A stretch of 64,000 nucleotides of DNA from positions 1-64,000 of the forward strand of contig CAIWPG010000281.1 in assembly GCA_903914535.1 (NCBI GenBank). The letters are read 5' to 3'. This document shows positions 35,102-45,608 of this stretch, piece by piece. The translations under genes were made by a program, and so were the position numbers. This DNA comes from an uncultured Oxalobacteraceae bacterium (GTDB taxonomy: Bacteria; Pseudomonadota; Gammaproteobacteria; Burkholderiales; Burkholderiaceae_D). The first letter of the stretch is position 1, and the number at the start of each line of letters is the position of its first letter. Below the pieces are notes generated by a model. That model made no database searches, was not told the origin of the DNA, and worked only from the letters and a program-made list of their open reading frames with translations.

Positions 35102-38100
35102 ATGCAGGAGACAAAATTGGAACAAACACCGATACGCACCGACTACCAGTTATCAGATAATCTCAGAGCCGGCAGCGGTCAGGTATTCCTGACCGGCACC
35201 CAGGCGCTGGTACGCCTTCCCCTGATGCAAAAAGCACTGGACATGGCACAGGGCTGGAATACCGCCGGCTTTATCAGCGGATACCGCGGTTCACCGTTAG
35301 GCATGGTCGATCAGGCCTTATGGAAAGCAAAAAAAATTCTGGCTGAACAGCATATTGAATTTCTTCCTGCTATTAATGAAGAGTTGGGTGCTACCGCCGT
35401 ACTCGGTTCACAACAGGTTGAATCCGATCAGGAACGTACCGTCGATGGCGTATTTGCCTACTGGTATGGCAAAGGCCCCGGTGTTGACCGCGCCGGTGAT
35501 GCACTCAAACACGGTAATGCCTATGGCTCGTCCCCCAAAGGAGGGGTACTGATTGTTGCCGGAGACGACCACGGTTGTGTCTCTTCCTCTATGCCGCATC
35601 AGAGCGACCGTGCTTTTCAGGCATGGAGCGTACCGGTAGTCACGCCTGCCAGCGTCGCCGAGTATCTTGAATTTGGCCTGTACGGCTGGGCATTATCACG
35701 TTTTTGCGGCGCATGGGTAGGATTTACCGCCTTATCAGAAGTCGTTGAAAGTGGTATGACGGTCGATCTGAACGAAACCAATGCACGCGTCGCACAATGG
35801 AAATCGGCGGATGAAGTACGTACCGTGACCGGGTACACACCACCCGCCGACGGGCTGCATTACCGCTGGCCTGATCTGCCATCATTAAAACTTGAGGCAC
35901 GGCTCCAGCACAAGCTGGATGCCGTCAGAGCTTTTGCCCGCGTCAATAGTATTGATCGTCACATCATCACCGCGCCACACGCCACCCGAGGCATCATCAC
36001 CTGCGGCAAAGTGCATTACGATCTGATCGAAGTATTGCGCCGGTTAGAATTGTCGCCGGACGACCTTGCTGCTGCAGGTATCCGGCTATACAAAGTAGGC
36101 TTGTCCTTCCCGCTGGAACCCGGCCGCATGCTTGAATTCGCACGCGGACTGGAACAGATTTTAGTCATTGAAGAAAAAGCCCCTGTCGTCGAAGGTCAGT
36201 TGCGTGAATTATTCTACAACGGCATAGACGGCGTGCGCCCTGTAATCACCGGCAAGCAAGATGCGCATGGTCAGGCACAAATCTCTGCACTGGGCGAACT
36301 GCGCCCGTCCCGGCTGATTAACCTGGTTGCAGAATGGCTGTCCGGACACAGTGCCACGCTGGACCGGCGCGGACACGTCACTGATTTTATGGTGCCGTCA
36401 CTACTTTCCAATGCCGCCGATGCCGTCAAACGTGTGCCGTATTTTTGCTCAGGTTGCCCGCATAATACATCAACAAAAGTACCGGAAGGCTCACGTGCTC
36501 AAGCTGGTATCGGTTGCCATTTCATGGTGAGCTGGATGGACAGAGACACCACCGGTCTGATTCAGATGGGTGGTGAGGGCGTAGACTGGGCAGCACACAG
36601 CCGCTTTTCTAAAGTACCCCATGTATTTCAAAATCTCGGCGATGGTACCTACTATCATTCCGGCTATCTGGCGATCCGGCAATCCGTAGCGGCCAAATCG
36701 ACCATCACTTACAAAATCTTGTTTAACGATGCCGTTGCCATGACGGGTGGCCAGCCTATCGACGGTACTATTTCAGTTGACCAGATGGCCAGACAAATTG
36801 AAGCAGAAGGTATCAAAGCACTTGCTATTGTGTCTGATGATATCGAAAAATACGACGCCATCAGGAATAAATTTCCCGCTTTTACCTCATTCCACGATCG
36901 CAGCGAACTGGATCAGGTACAACGTACCATGCGCGAAATCGCCGGTGTCACGGCGCTGATTTACGAACAAACCTGCGCAGCAGAAAAACGCCGTCGTCGT
37001 AAAAAAGGCGAAATGTCTGACCCGCAAAAACGCTTGTTCATCAATCAGGCGGTTTGCGAAGGTTGCGGCGATTGCGGTACCCAGTCCAACTGTCTCTCGG
37101 TATTACCACTGGAAACCGAATTCGGGCGAAAACGCACCATAGACCAATCAAGCTGCAACAAAGATTACACTTGTGTAAATGGTTTTTGCCCGAGCTTCGT
37201 TAGTGTCATCGGCGGAAAATTACGGCAACGCAGCGGGGCATTAAGTCAGGCAGGCAGTGCGGGTACCAATGCATTAACAAGCTATCTTGACCAGCTTCCG
37301 CTCCCGCCTCTTCATGTATGGAACGGCCCGTTCGACATGCTGGTTACCGGAGTCGGCGGTACCGGCATCGTCACGGTTGGCGCACTGATTACGATGGCCG
37401 CCCATCTGGAGCACAAACATGCCAGCGTACTGGATTTCATGGGTTTTGCGCAAAAAGGCGGCTCTGTACTCTCATTTGTGCGCTTTGCTCAAGACAAAGC
37501 ACACCTGAATCAGGTACGTATCGATACCCAGCAAGCCGATGTCTTACTGGCCTGCGATCTGGTGGTTGGTGCATCCGATGACGCACTGATCACGGTGCGG
37601 CACGGCCGTACCCGGGTACTGGCCAATACCCACGAAATTCCGGTATCCGAATCCATACATAATCCGGATGCCGATCTGCGCGTTGATGCCCTGCTCGAAA
37701 AAATCAGCCATGCTGCAGGAGAACAACAAGTTCAGACACTGGATGCACAGGCACTGGCAATACAGTTTCTCGGCGACTCTATCGGCGCCAATATTGTAGC
37801 GATGGGCTATGCCTGGCAATCCGGCCTGATCCCTCTGGGATTAGCCTCCATGCTGCGTGCCATTGAGCTCAACAATGTCGCAGTTAACATGAATCAGACC
37901 GCATTCAGCCTTGGCCGTCTGGCTGCAGCCAATCCACAGGCACTGGAACAATTAGCCGGAATAAATACGCAGAAAAAGCCAGCCATTGCGACACTGGATC
38001 AACTGATTACCCATCGCACTGCGCATTTAACCAGCTACCAGAACGCCGCGTATGCACAACGTTATCTGGCCTTAGTCGAACAGGTTCATCGTGCCGAACG

Positions 38101-38713
38101 GGCATTAACCGGCCCGCAGGGCGAACTGGCATTAACGTATAAAGTAGCGTTCATTTTTTCTAAACTGATGTCCTGCAAAGATGAATACGAAGTCGCCAGA
38201 CTGTACACTGATGGCAGCTTCCGCAAACAACTGGACGAGATATTTGAAGGCGATTTCTCTCTGGAGTTTCACATGGCGCCACCTGTGGTCAGCAAGCCCG
38301 GAGTACAAGGCGGCACCGCAAAAAAACGGCGCTTTGGCCCGTGGATGATGCCGGTTCTGCAAATCATCGCCAAAGCCAGAGGATTGCGTGGCAGCTGGAT
38401 GGATATATTTGGTAAAACAGAAGAACGCCGCATGGAGCGTGCACTCATCGGCACGTATGAAAGCCGGATACAGGAATTACTCGGGCAACTCACACCAGCC
38501 AACCTGACCATCGCTATCGACATCGCTGCGATTCCGGAACGCATCCGTGGTTATGGTCACATCAAGCTGGATAACATACGACTGGCGCAGGAACGTGAAG
38601 CCGCCTTGCTGCATCGCTTTAACCCGGACCGTTATCCACGTCCCAAAGCCGGTAAAACCATCATCGCCGGTCAGTTCCGGGGAATTCCGGTAGTCAGTGA
38701 CGGTAAACGTTAA
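35102..38713 (+). CDS. indolepyruvate ferredoxin oxidoreductase family protein (fused alpha/gamma)
   Basis: 1203 aa; GYRGSPLGMVDQALWKAKKIL, GIGCHFM, GGEGVDWAAHSRF, Fe-S motif CEGCGDCGTQSNC, VTGVGGTGIVTVGALI. Confidence 0.93.
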   Translation: MQETKLEQTPIRTDYQLSDNLRAGSGQVFLTGTQALVRLPLMQKALDMAQGWNTAGFISGYRGSPLGMVDQALWKAKKILAEQHIEFLPAINEELGATAVLGSQQVESDQERTVDGVFAYWYGKGPGVDRAGDALKHGNAYGSSPKGGVLIVAGDDHGCVSSSMPHQSDRAFQAWSVPVVTPASVAEYLEFGLYGWALSRFCGAWVGFTALSEVVESGMTVDLNETNARVAQWKSADEVRTVTGYTPPADGLHYRWPDLPSLKLEARLQHKLDAVRAFARVNSIDRHIITAPHATRGIITCGKVHYDLIEVLRRLELSPDDLAAAGIRLYKVGLSFPLEPGRMLEFARGLEQILVIEEKAPVVEGQLRELFYNGIDGVRPVITGKQDAHGQAQISALGELRPSRLINLVAEWLSGHSATLDRRGHVTDFMVPSLLSNAADAVKRVPYFCSGCPHNTSTKVPEGSRAQAGIGCHFMVSWMDRDTTGLIQMGGEGVDWAAHSRFSKVPHVFQNLGDGTYYHSGYLAIRQSVAAKSTITYKILFNDAVAMTGGQPIDGTISVDQMARQIEAEGIKALAIVSDDIEKYDAIRNKFPAFTSFHDRSELDQVQRTMREIAGVTALIYEQTCAAEKRRRRKKGEMSDPQKRLFINQAVCEGCGDCGTQSNCLSVLPLETEFGRKRTIDQSSCNKDYTCVNGFCPSFVSVIGGKLRQRSGALSQAGSAGTNALTSYLDQLPLPPLHVWNGPFDMLVTGVGGTGIVTVGALITMAAHLEHKHASVLDFMGFAQKGGSVLSFVRFAQDKAHLNQVRIDTQQADVLLACDLVVGASDDALITVRHGRTRVLANTHEIPVSESIHNPDADLRVDALLEKISHAAGEQQVQTLDAQALAIQFLGDSIGANIVAMGYAWQSGLIPLGLASMLRAIELNNVAVNMNQTAFSLGRLAAANPQALEQLAGINTQKKPAIATLDQLITHRTAHLTSYQNAAYAQRYLALVEQVHRAERALTGPQGELALTYKVAFIFSKLMSCKDEYEVARLYTDGSFRKQLDEIFEGDFSLEFHMAPPVVSKPGVQGGTAKKRRFGPWMMPVLQIIAKARGLRGSWMDIFGKTEERRMERALIGTYESRIQELLGQLTPANLTIAIDIAAIPERIRGYGHIKLDNIRLAQEREAALLHRFNPDRYPRPKAGKTIIAGQFRGIPVVSDGKR

Positions 38714-38729
38714 AAAATACAGCGTACTA

Positions 38730-38777
38730 GTCTCTCCACCACCCCCTCCGGTAAAAACAGGAGAGAGGTGGTGGGCA
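38730..38777. terminator. hairpin between convergent genes
   Basis: CCACCACC ... GGTGGTGG arms. Confidence 0.4.
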
Positions 38778-38793
38778 GTCAACAAGGCCGCAT

Positions 38794-41223
38794 TTACTTA
38801 TTTTCAATGCCGGTGACTTCATCATCATCATAATCAGCAATCAATGTAGCATCGCTGACTTTGGCATTTGCATTCAACAGCACATAATAGGTACCTGCCC
38901 GTGGACGAGGAATAACGACAGGCTGACCGCTACGTGCAAAAAAACTGTGAGAACGGGTACTGGGAGCACTGCCCAGCCTGACGTAGAGATCAACATCACC
39001 AGTCCCGCCGGTACGCCGGAAAATCAGATTAGATTTATCCTTTGGCACCTTAAATGTATAAATTCTTCCCTGCCCCGCCCCCATGTTTATTTCCTTCACG
39101 GAATGCCCCCTGACCAAGGTCTGACTTGGCTGCGCCGGCTGATAACTGACACGTAACGATGCATTACTAATCGTGTCATCAGCCCTGAGCGTGACACAAG
39201 TATAACCATGTACAATAGAATGATAAGTAAATTTGTCTTTGTTACCGGTCTTATCCGTCATTTGCGAATATTGAATAATTTCCGTAAAAATATCCGTAGG
39301 CGGCAAATGAAAACTGCCATTGCCTGTTCCGTTATATAACTCAAACGTTAAACCCGAAGTTTCATTTTCCCGGTAGTGATGATTAAATAAAGAACTGTAA
39401 TTACGATTGAACAAATCCATCGCATCATAAGGAACATGAAAACAATAATTACTGTGACTTCCTTTAACCAGAAAAAGACCATCGTGCGGTTTTTTATCTG
39501 CTAAAAAAATCGTCGCCGGCCTGAAAATCCTGTCATCGCGAAAAGCAGCGGCAAATGCACCTATATCGATGCTGCCCAAACCACTGGCATAATCCCACCC
39601 CATTCGCGCATAAAATACACCATGTGAGTTCTCAGCACTACCGGAGGTAATATCATGAAACCAATGCGGATTACTTCTGGCGCCCATATAAAGCAGCGGT
39701 GCGGGAAAAGGTAAATTATCACCGTATGCAGATAATATGCGCGCCCAGAATCCGGTAAACAGAGACGCTGAAAGACTCGTACCTCCGACAATCTGATCAC
39801 TGCCATCCACCGTAATATAAGCTCCCGAATCGGGATTAGCATTAAATACAATATCCGGCAGACTACGGGTTGTCATCGTTCCCGGCACCGCACCGGAAGC
39901 AATTTGCCACTCCGGTACCCGCTGACCGATACTAAGACCTCCACCCGTGTATTTCCATGCCACTTCATGATGCCATTCATTGCGTAAAGTCGTTGACAGT
40001 GAAGTACCGCCCACAGCAATCACATACGGCGATGATGCCGGGAAAAATTGCTCATTTGGATTATTTCTGCACCGATTACCACCGGTATTTCCTGTAGCAG
40101 CCACAAAAGTTTGCCCCTGCACTATGCCGACCTGAAACAGGGTATTAGCAACCGTATCGTAGCCAGATGCGGATGCAATACTTTCACAAGACCCCGCAGA
40201 TACGTTAATCACCCGAACCTGATTATCAATCACCACCTGATTAAAGGCCCGTAGCATGTCGGTATGTGATAACGATGGCACGTTATACAACAACATTTCT
40301 CTGACAGCCCCACCGGCAGCAGCCAGCGCGGCTTGCGTGACCATACTCCACGCAATATCATGCTCTGTCGCACCCTCCCCCACTTCTCCGACGGGAATAG
40401 TCCGCACAATCGATACTGGAAATCCGGAACTTGCAGCAAATCTCCGCAAATTCATCCTGACCGGATCCAGGTTACCATCCGCAATAATACCGATAGCAGA
40501 ATTCACCGCCGCAGACAACTTATGCGCATTATAGATAAGAGGAAACTCGGTCAGAAAATGTGGTTTTACACTGTCTGCATCCGTGTTTTCCGGATAAGTT
40601 GTACCCCGTTGCCGGTAAGGTCCCGAACGACGGTATGCAATTTCATCCATGACTTTCGTCTGTAACCCGACCACAGCAGAAATTACACCGGCAAACCGCT
40701 CCGGAACGGAGGCCGGTTCGATATTGTCATGCACAATACGATCATTTTTAAGATAAAAATGTAAGTCCGTATTAAATGCCGTTTTAATTTTTTCCGGGTT
40801 TCCCTGTGCTGAAATCAGCAAACGATTACTGGCTATATTGACGTGATCAAATTTGTGCAAACGAAGATAATCAGCAACTGCCTGTGCCTGCTCTTCCGTC
40901 GGTGCGTATTGCGTCATAAATTCATCACTGGTCAATCTCGGCCCCGACGTATTAATCAAAATCTGATCACTTAAGGCACCCAGTGCCTGTTTGTTACGGG
41001 GATAAAGAGCCACGACAATATCAACAGGATGAGCAGGACGGGATTCGCCAAGAAAAAACGCCTGCCGCACCCCTTGGGTCGCCGATTTAATAAGCACCCA
41101 TTTTTCACTGGTAACGGCACCCGCCGGGCAGGAACACAGAACCGCCATAATCACAAAAATAAACACGCAGCAATAGCGATACAGAATCATAATCACACCA
41201 TGTGAATCACGAGCAAACGACAA
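38794..41223 (-). CDS. S53 family (sedolisin/kumamolisin-like) peptidase with prodomain and C-terminal PPC domain
   Basis: Pro-kumamolisin activation domain (HPVDIVVALYPRN, NTDLHFY), FPASSPYVIAVGGTSL, GGTSLSASLFTGFWARI; C-terminal RIYTFKVP...DVDLYVRLG...GTYYVLL PPC-like domain. Confidence 0.88.
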   Translation of the reverse strand: MSFARDSHGVIMILYRYCCVFIFVIMAVLCSCPAGAVTSEKWVLIKSATQGVRQAFFLGESRPAHPVDIVVALYPRNKQALGALSDQILINTSGPRLTSDEFMTQYAPTEEQAQAVADYLRLHKFDHVNIASNRLLISAQGNPEKIKTAFNTDLHFYLKNDRIVHDNIEPASVPERFAGVISAVVGLQTKVMDEIAYRRSGPYRQRGTTYPENTDADSVKPHFLTEFPLIYNAHKLSAAVNSAIGIIADGNLDPVRMNLRRFAASSGFPVSIVRTIPVGEVGEGATEHDIAWSMVTQAALAAAGGAVREMLLYNVPSLSHTDMLRAFNQVVIDNQVRVINVSAGSCESIASASGYDTVANTLFQVGIVQGQTFVAATGNTGGNRCRNNPNEQFFPASSPYVIAVGGTSLSTTLRNEWHHEVAWKYTGGGLSIGQRVPEWQIASGAVPGTMTTRSLPDIVFNANPDSGAYITVDGSDQIVGGTSLSASLFTGFWARILSAYGDNLPFPAPLLYMGARSNPHWFHDITSGSAENSHGVFYARMGWDYASGLGSIDIGAFAAAFRDDRIFRPATIFLADKKPHDGLFLVKGSHSNYCFHVPYDAMDLFNRNYSSLFNHHYRENETSGLTFELYNGTGNGSFHLPPTDIFTEIIQYSQMTDKTGNKDKFTYHSIVHGYTCVTLRADDTISNASLRVSYQPAQPSQTLVRGHSVKEINMGAGQGRIYTFKVPKDKSNLIFRRTGGTGDVDLYVRLGSAPSTRSHSFFARSGQPVVIPRPRAGTYYVLLNANAKVSDATLIADYDDDEVTGIENK

Positions 41224-41333
41224 TTAGACTGATGTTTATTCTATAAATTTCATTCTTTTTTTCTATAACGCTGTCTCTGCACGATAGACGACATTTTTGG
41301 TACTATGACAAACACTATGGAGGATTACCCCGA

Positions 41334-41978
41334 ATGAAACTGTATACTTATTTTCGTAGTTCAGCCGCCTATCGGGTGCGCATTGCCCTGAACCTGAAGG
41401 GTCTGGCATATCAAGCTATTCCTGTGCATTTATTGCGTGATGGCGGCCAGCAAAAACAGGCCGGGTACAGACAACTCAGCCCGCTGGGTCTGATTCCGGC
41501 TCTGCAAACGGAAACGGGCGTATTCACTCAATCCTTATCCATCATGGAATGGCTGGATGAAAGCTACCCGGATCAGCCGCTGCTGCCGGCAGACACTGAC
41601 AGCCGGGCACGCGTCAGGGCCATAGCGCAAACTATCGCCTGCGATATCCACCCGATCAACAATTTGCGGGTACTGAACTACCTGACCAGTAATTTTGGCA
41701 TTAGCGAAGAACAAAAAAGTGACTGGTACCGGCACTGGATCAATGAAGGACTGGCTGCCATAGAAAAGCTACTTGCAGATGACCCGCGCACCGGCGTTTT
41801 CTGCCACGGAGACATCCCCGGCATCGCCGATTGCTGTCTGATCCCGCAAGTATTCAACGCACACCGCTTTAACTGCCCGATGGAGAATCTGCCCACGATC
41901 CGGCGTATAGTCGCAGCCTGCGGATCACTTGAGGCATTTCAGCATGCAGCGCCAGACCGGCAACCCGACTTTGAATAA
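41334..41978 (+). CDS. maiA: maleylacetoacetate isomerase
   Basis: MKLYTYFRSSAAYRVRIALNLKGLAYQAIPVHLLRDGGQQ; SLSIMEWLDE; GST-type zeta class. Confidence 0.94.
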   Translation: MKLYTYFRSSAAYRVRIALNLKGLAYQAIPVHLLRDGGQQKQAGYRQLSPLGLIPALQTETGVFTQSLSIMEWLDESYPDQPLLPADTDSRARVRAIAQTIACDIHPINNLRVLNYLTSNFGISEEQKSDWYRHWINEGLAAIEKLLADDPRTGVFCHGDIPGIADCCLIPQVFNAHRFNCPMENLPTIRRIVAACGSLEAFQHAAPDRQPDFE

Positions 41979-42007
41979 GGTAAAAGCAGGGACTGTCGGC
42001 CGCCTGA

Positions 42008-42613
42008 TCAGGATTCCCGTTTAGTTGCAATCAGGGGCTGCACCCCCTGCAATGGCAAACCCGGACGATCTTGCTCCGGCTCCGTGAGTGGCGACACTTC
42101 AACCATGCTGGCCAGGCAACGCTTCGTCAATTGCTGATAGGTCGCCGTGCCCGTCTGCTTCCAGGCGATCTCCTGCTCACTCAGCTCACGAAGCACTTTC
42201 GCCGGCACACCGGCAACCAGTGAACGTGCCGGCACCTTCATGCCGGCACGGATAAAAGCACTGGCAGCGACAATCGCCTGCTCGCCAATTTCCGCTTCAT
42301 CCATCACCACCGCATTCATACCAACCAGTGCATCACGCCGGACAATGCAACTATGCAACACGGCACCATGACCGATATGCCCGTTTTCTTCCACCACGGT
42401 ATCCGCCGACGGAAAACCATGTAATACGCAGGTATCCTGCACATTAGCACCACGATGCAGGATGATACGCCCGAAATCACCGCGTAATACGGCACAGGGA
42501 CCGATATAACAGTTGGCACCGACAATCACATCTCCGATCAGCACAGCGGTCGGATGTACATACGCGCTGGAATCAACGACGGGTATAACTCCATCTATAG
42601 AATACGAAGGCAT
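42008..42613 (-). CDS. paaY: PaaY-like gamma-carbonic-anhydrase-fold protein
   Basis: [50 protein letters not shown]; in paa neighbourhood. Confidence 0.88.
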   Translation of the reverse strand: MPSYSIDGVIPVVDSSAYVHPTAVLIGDVIVGANCYIGPCAVLRGDFGRIILHRGANVQDTCVLHGFPSADTVVEENGHIGHGAVLHSCIVRRDALVGMNAVVMDEAEIGEQAIVAASAFIRAGMKVPARSLVAGVPAKVLRELSEQEIAWKQTGTATYQQLTKRCLASMVEVSPLTEPEQDRPGLPLQGVQPLIATKRES

Positions 42614-42734
42614 GCAGTCTCCAAAAAAATCTTATTATTAATTATTGCTTATTAGTAGTTATTGCCAGTTACCGGCAAAATAATCGCCATCGTTAAACCT
42701 TGCTTTTATTTTAGCAGTCAAAATATAATATAAT

Positions 42735-42746
42735 CCGACCGGTCGG
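42735..42746. promoter_or_regulatory. TetR-type operator candidate
   Basis: CCGACCGGTCGG 12-bp perfect palindrome about 20 bp upstream of the TetR gene. Confidence 0.65.
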
Positions 42747-42765
42747 TCAATATTGTTTTAACAGG

Positions 42766-43386
42766 ATGGAATCAATGGCACGCGGACGCTCTCCGGGATA
42801 CGACGAACAATGCGGCACCATACTTGCCGGTGCTGCACAACTATTTGCAGCACGCGGCTACTCTGCGACCTCAATGAATGAAGTTGCACAGGCTTGCGGT
42901 ATGTCAAAGCCATCGCTTTACCACTATTTTAGGGATAAATACGCCTTGCTGGTAACCATTTCGGAAGAGCACGTCTCACTGCTGGAAACCGTTGTCGGTG
43001 ACGTACTGGCACAGCAATTAGCACCAAAAGCCAGGCTGTATTTACTGATTCAGCGCTTTGTTGAAGAATATGCAGGGGCACAACACGCCCATCGGGTACT
43101 CACTGAAGACAGTCGCTTTCTGAATGAAGAAGACCGGGAACGTATTATGAGTCGTGAACGGCGCATAGTCAGTGCTTTTGCCACCGTCATCACTGAATTA
43201 CGTCCTGAACTGAGTGCTCCGGCGTTAGCAAAACCGCTCTCCATGCTACTGTTTGGCATGATTAACTGGATGTTTACCTGGCTCAAGGAAGATGGAAAAC
43301 TGAGCTATGAAGCAATGGCACCCATCGTTGCCGATTTATTTTTCGGAGGTTTTCCGGCAATACGTTTACCTGTTGACGGCGAATAA
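42766..43386 (+). CDS. TetR/AcrR family regulator (PaaR-like position)
   Basis: TetR HTH AAQLFAARGYSATSMNEVAQACGMSKPSLYHYFRDKYAL. Confidence 0.9.
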   Translation: MESMARGRSPGYDEQCGTILAGAAQLFAARGYSATSMNEVAQACGMSKPSLYHYFRDKYALLVTISEEHVSLLETVVGDVLAQQLAPKARLYLLIQRFVEEYAGAQHAHRVLTEDSRFLNEEDRERIMSRERRIVSAFATVITELRPELSAPALAKPLSMLLFGMINWMFTWLKEDGKLSYEAMAPIVADLFFGGFPAIRLPVDGE

Positions 43387-43474
43387 ATAAAACGATGTAA
43401 GTAATTTTTAGAGCCACACAAGTATTGTTGTGCGACGACTATATGACATAAAAAAATAACCCAGGAGATTTTAC

Positions 43475-45526
43475 ATGACGACACCACCTGTTTTACAAAG
43501 TTTTATTGCCGGTCGCTGGATCGGTCAGGAAGCGGCCAGCCTGCTGGTCAGTGCCATTAACGGGCGCCCTGTTGCCAGTACACATGCCGATGTCATCGAT
43601 TTTGGCGAAGCCATGCACCACGCACGCAATCAGGGTATTCCCGGTCTGATGGCAATGGATTTTCAGGAACGTGCTGCACGCCTGAAAGCACTGGCCATCT
43701 ATCTGGCAGAACGCAAAGAATTGCTATACGCCATATCACACCACACCGGTGCCACACGCAATGACAGCTGGATTGATATTGAAGGAGGCACCGGCACCCT
43801 GTTTGCTTATGCGAGTATGGGAGTCAATGAACTCCCCTCCGGCAATGTATTTCATGAAGGCCCGCCGATTCAACTCGGTAAACAAGGCAGCTTTTTTGGT
43901 ACGCATATCCTGGTGCCACGTAATGGTGTCGCTGTTCATATTAATGCATTCAACTTCCCGATCTGGGGTGTACTGGAAAAATTTGCACCATCCTTTTTAG
44001 CGGGCATGCCATGTATCGTTAAACCGGCCACCGCGACCAGCTACCTGACCGCCGCTATGGTAAAACTGGTTGCTGAATCCGGCATACTGCCAACCGGCAG
44101 CCTGCAACTGGTAATCGGTGGTGTGGGCGATTTGCTGGACAGACTGGATGGTCTGGATGCCGTGACGTTTACCGGCTCTGCCGACACCGCTGCCCGCTTG
44201 CGGGTACACAGCAACCTGATTCGCAACTCGGTGCCTTTCAACGCAGAAGCCGATTCACTGAATTGCGCCATACTGGCGCCGGATGTCACGCCGGATGATG
44301 AAGAATTCGACTTATTCGTCAAAGAAGTAGCGCGGGAAATGACGACAAAAGCCGGACAAAAATGTACCGCTATCCGTCGTGCCATTGTACCGGAGCAATA
44401 TGCCGGTGAAGTCGCGCAACGACTGCGTGCCCGTCTGGCAAAAATAGTAACAGGTGATCCGTCTGCAGAAGGCGTCAGAATGGGGCCGCTGGCCTCCCAT
44501 GCCCAACAGTCCGATGTCGCGGAACGCGTCGCTATGCTGGCACAGGACAATGAAATCATCTTCGGCGAACGCGATGGCGTCGCCCCCCGCGGTGAAGGCG
44601 TGGCACAGGGCGCTTTCTTCTGCCCTACCCTGTTACTGTGTCATGACCCGATGAATAACACAGTGGTGCATGATATCGAAGCTTTTGGCCCGGTCAGCAC
44701 ACTCATGCCTTACCACGATCTGGATGAAGCCATCGCACTGGCAGCCAAAGGACGCGGCAGCCTGGTCGGCTCACTGGTCACCCGTGACCCGAAAATTGCT
44801 GCCAAAGTCATTCCGGCAGCAGCACGCTATCATGGCCGCATGCTGGTACTGGATCGCGAGTCTGCAATAGAATCGACCGGACACGGATCACCGTTACCAC
44901 AACTTAAACATGGCGGACCGGGACGTGCCGGCGGCGGTGAAGAACTGGGCGGAATACGGGCGGTTAAACATTACCTGCAACGTTGTGCCGTACAGGGGTC
45001 TGCCTCCATGATCAGTGCGGTTACCGGCGAATATCTGCGCGGAGCAAAGGTGCAAGAGTCGGAAGTACATCCCTTCCGCCGCCACTTTGAAGACTTGCAG
45101 GTTGCAGATTCCCTGCTTACACACCGCCGGACAGTCACAGAAGCCGATATTGTGTCCTTCGGTGGTTTATCAGGTGATTATTTTTACATGCATTTCGATG
45201 AAATTGCTGCCCGTGATTCGCAATTCGGTCAACGCATTGCACATGGTTATTTTGTCCTTTCTGCAGCAGCGGGTTTATTTGTGTCCCCGGCACCCGGCCC
45301 GGTATTAGCCAATTACGGACTCGACAATTTACGCTTTGTTAAACCGGTAGGCATAGGCGACACCATACAGGCACGCCTGACGTGCAAACGCAAAATTGAC
45401 CGCAATAAAAAGGATCTCAAAGGAGTAGGGCAAGGCGTGGTAGTCTGGGATGTCGCCGTCACCAACCAATCAGGCGAACTGGTTGCCACCTACGACATTC
45501 TGACACTGGTATCCAAACGGAGCTGA
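43475..45526 (+). CDS. paaZ: bifunctional oxepin-CoA hydrolase / aldehyde dehydrogenase PaaZ
   Basis: ALDH domain ([47 protein letters not shown]) plus MaoC-like hydratase domain ([17 protein letters not shown]). Confidence 0.95.
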   Translation: MTTPPVLQSFIAGRWIGQEAASLLVSAINGRPVASTHADVIDFGEAMHHARNQGIPGLMAMDFQERAARLKALAIYLAERKELLYAISHHTGATRNDSWIDIEGGTGTLFAYASMGVNELPSGNVFHEGPPIQLGKQGSFFGTHILVPRNGVAVHINAFNFPIWGVLEKFAPSFLAGMPCIVKPATATSYLTAAMVKLVAESGILPTGSLQLVIGGVGDLLDRLDGLDAVTFTGSADTAARLRVHSNLIRNSVPFNAEADSLNCAILAPDVTPDDEEFDLFVKEVAREMTTKAGQKCTAIRRAIVPEQYAGEVAQRLRARLAKIVTGDPSAEGVRMGPLASHAQQSDVAERVAMLAQDNEIIFGERDGVAPRGEGVAQGAFFCPTLLLCHDPMNNTVVHDIEAFGPVSTLMPYHDLDEAIALAAKGRGSLVGSLVTRDPKIAAKVIPAAARYHGRMLVLDRESAIESTGHGSPLPQLKHGGPGRAGGGEELGGIRAVKHYLQRCAVQGSASMISAVTGEYLRGAKVQESEVHPFRRHFEDLQVADSLLTHRRTVTEADIVSFGGLSGDYFYMHFDEIAARDSQFGQRIAHGYFVLSAAAGLFVSPAPGPVLANYGLDNLRFVKPVGIGDTIQARLTCKRKIDRNKKDLKGVGQGVVVWDVAVTNQSGELVATYDILTLVSKRS

Positions 45527-45608
45527 TCCGTCACAAGGCCGGCCAGACACGGATTGAAGACAAGCCGCCTGGCCGGGTTTTACAATGCGACCTGATGAAG
45601 AGAAGAGA

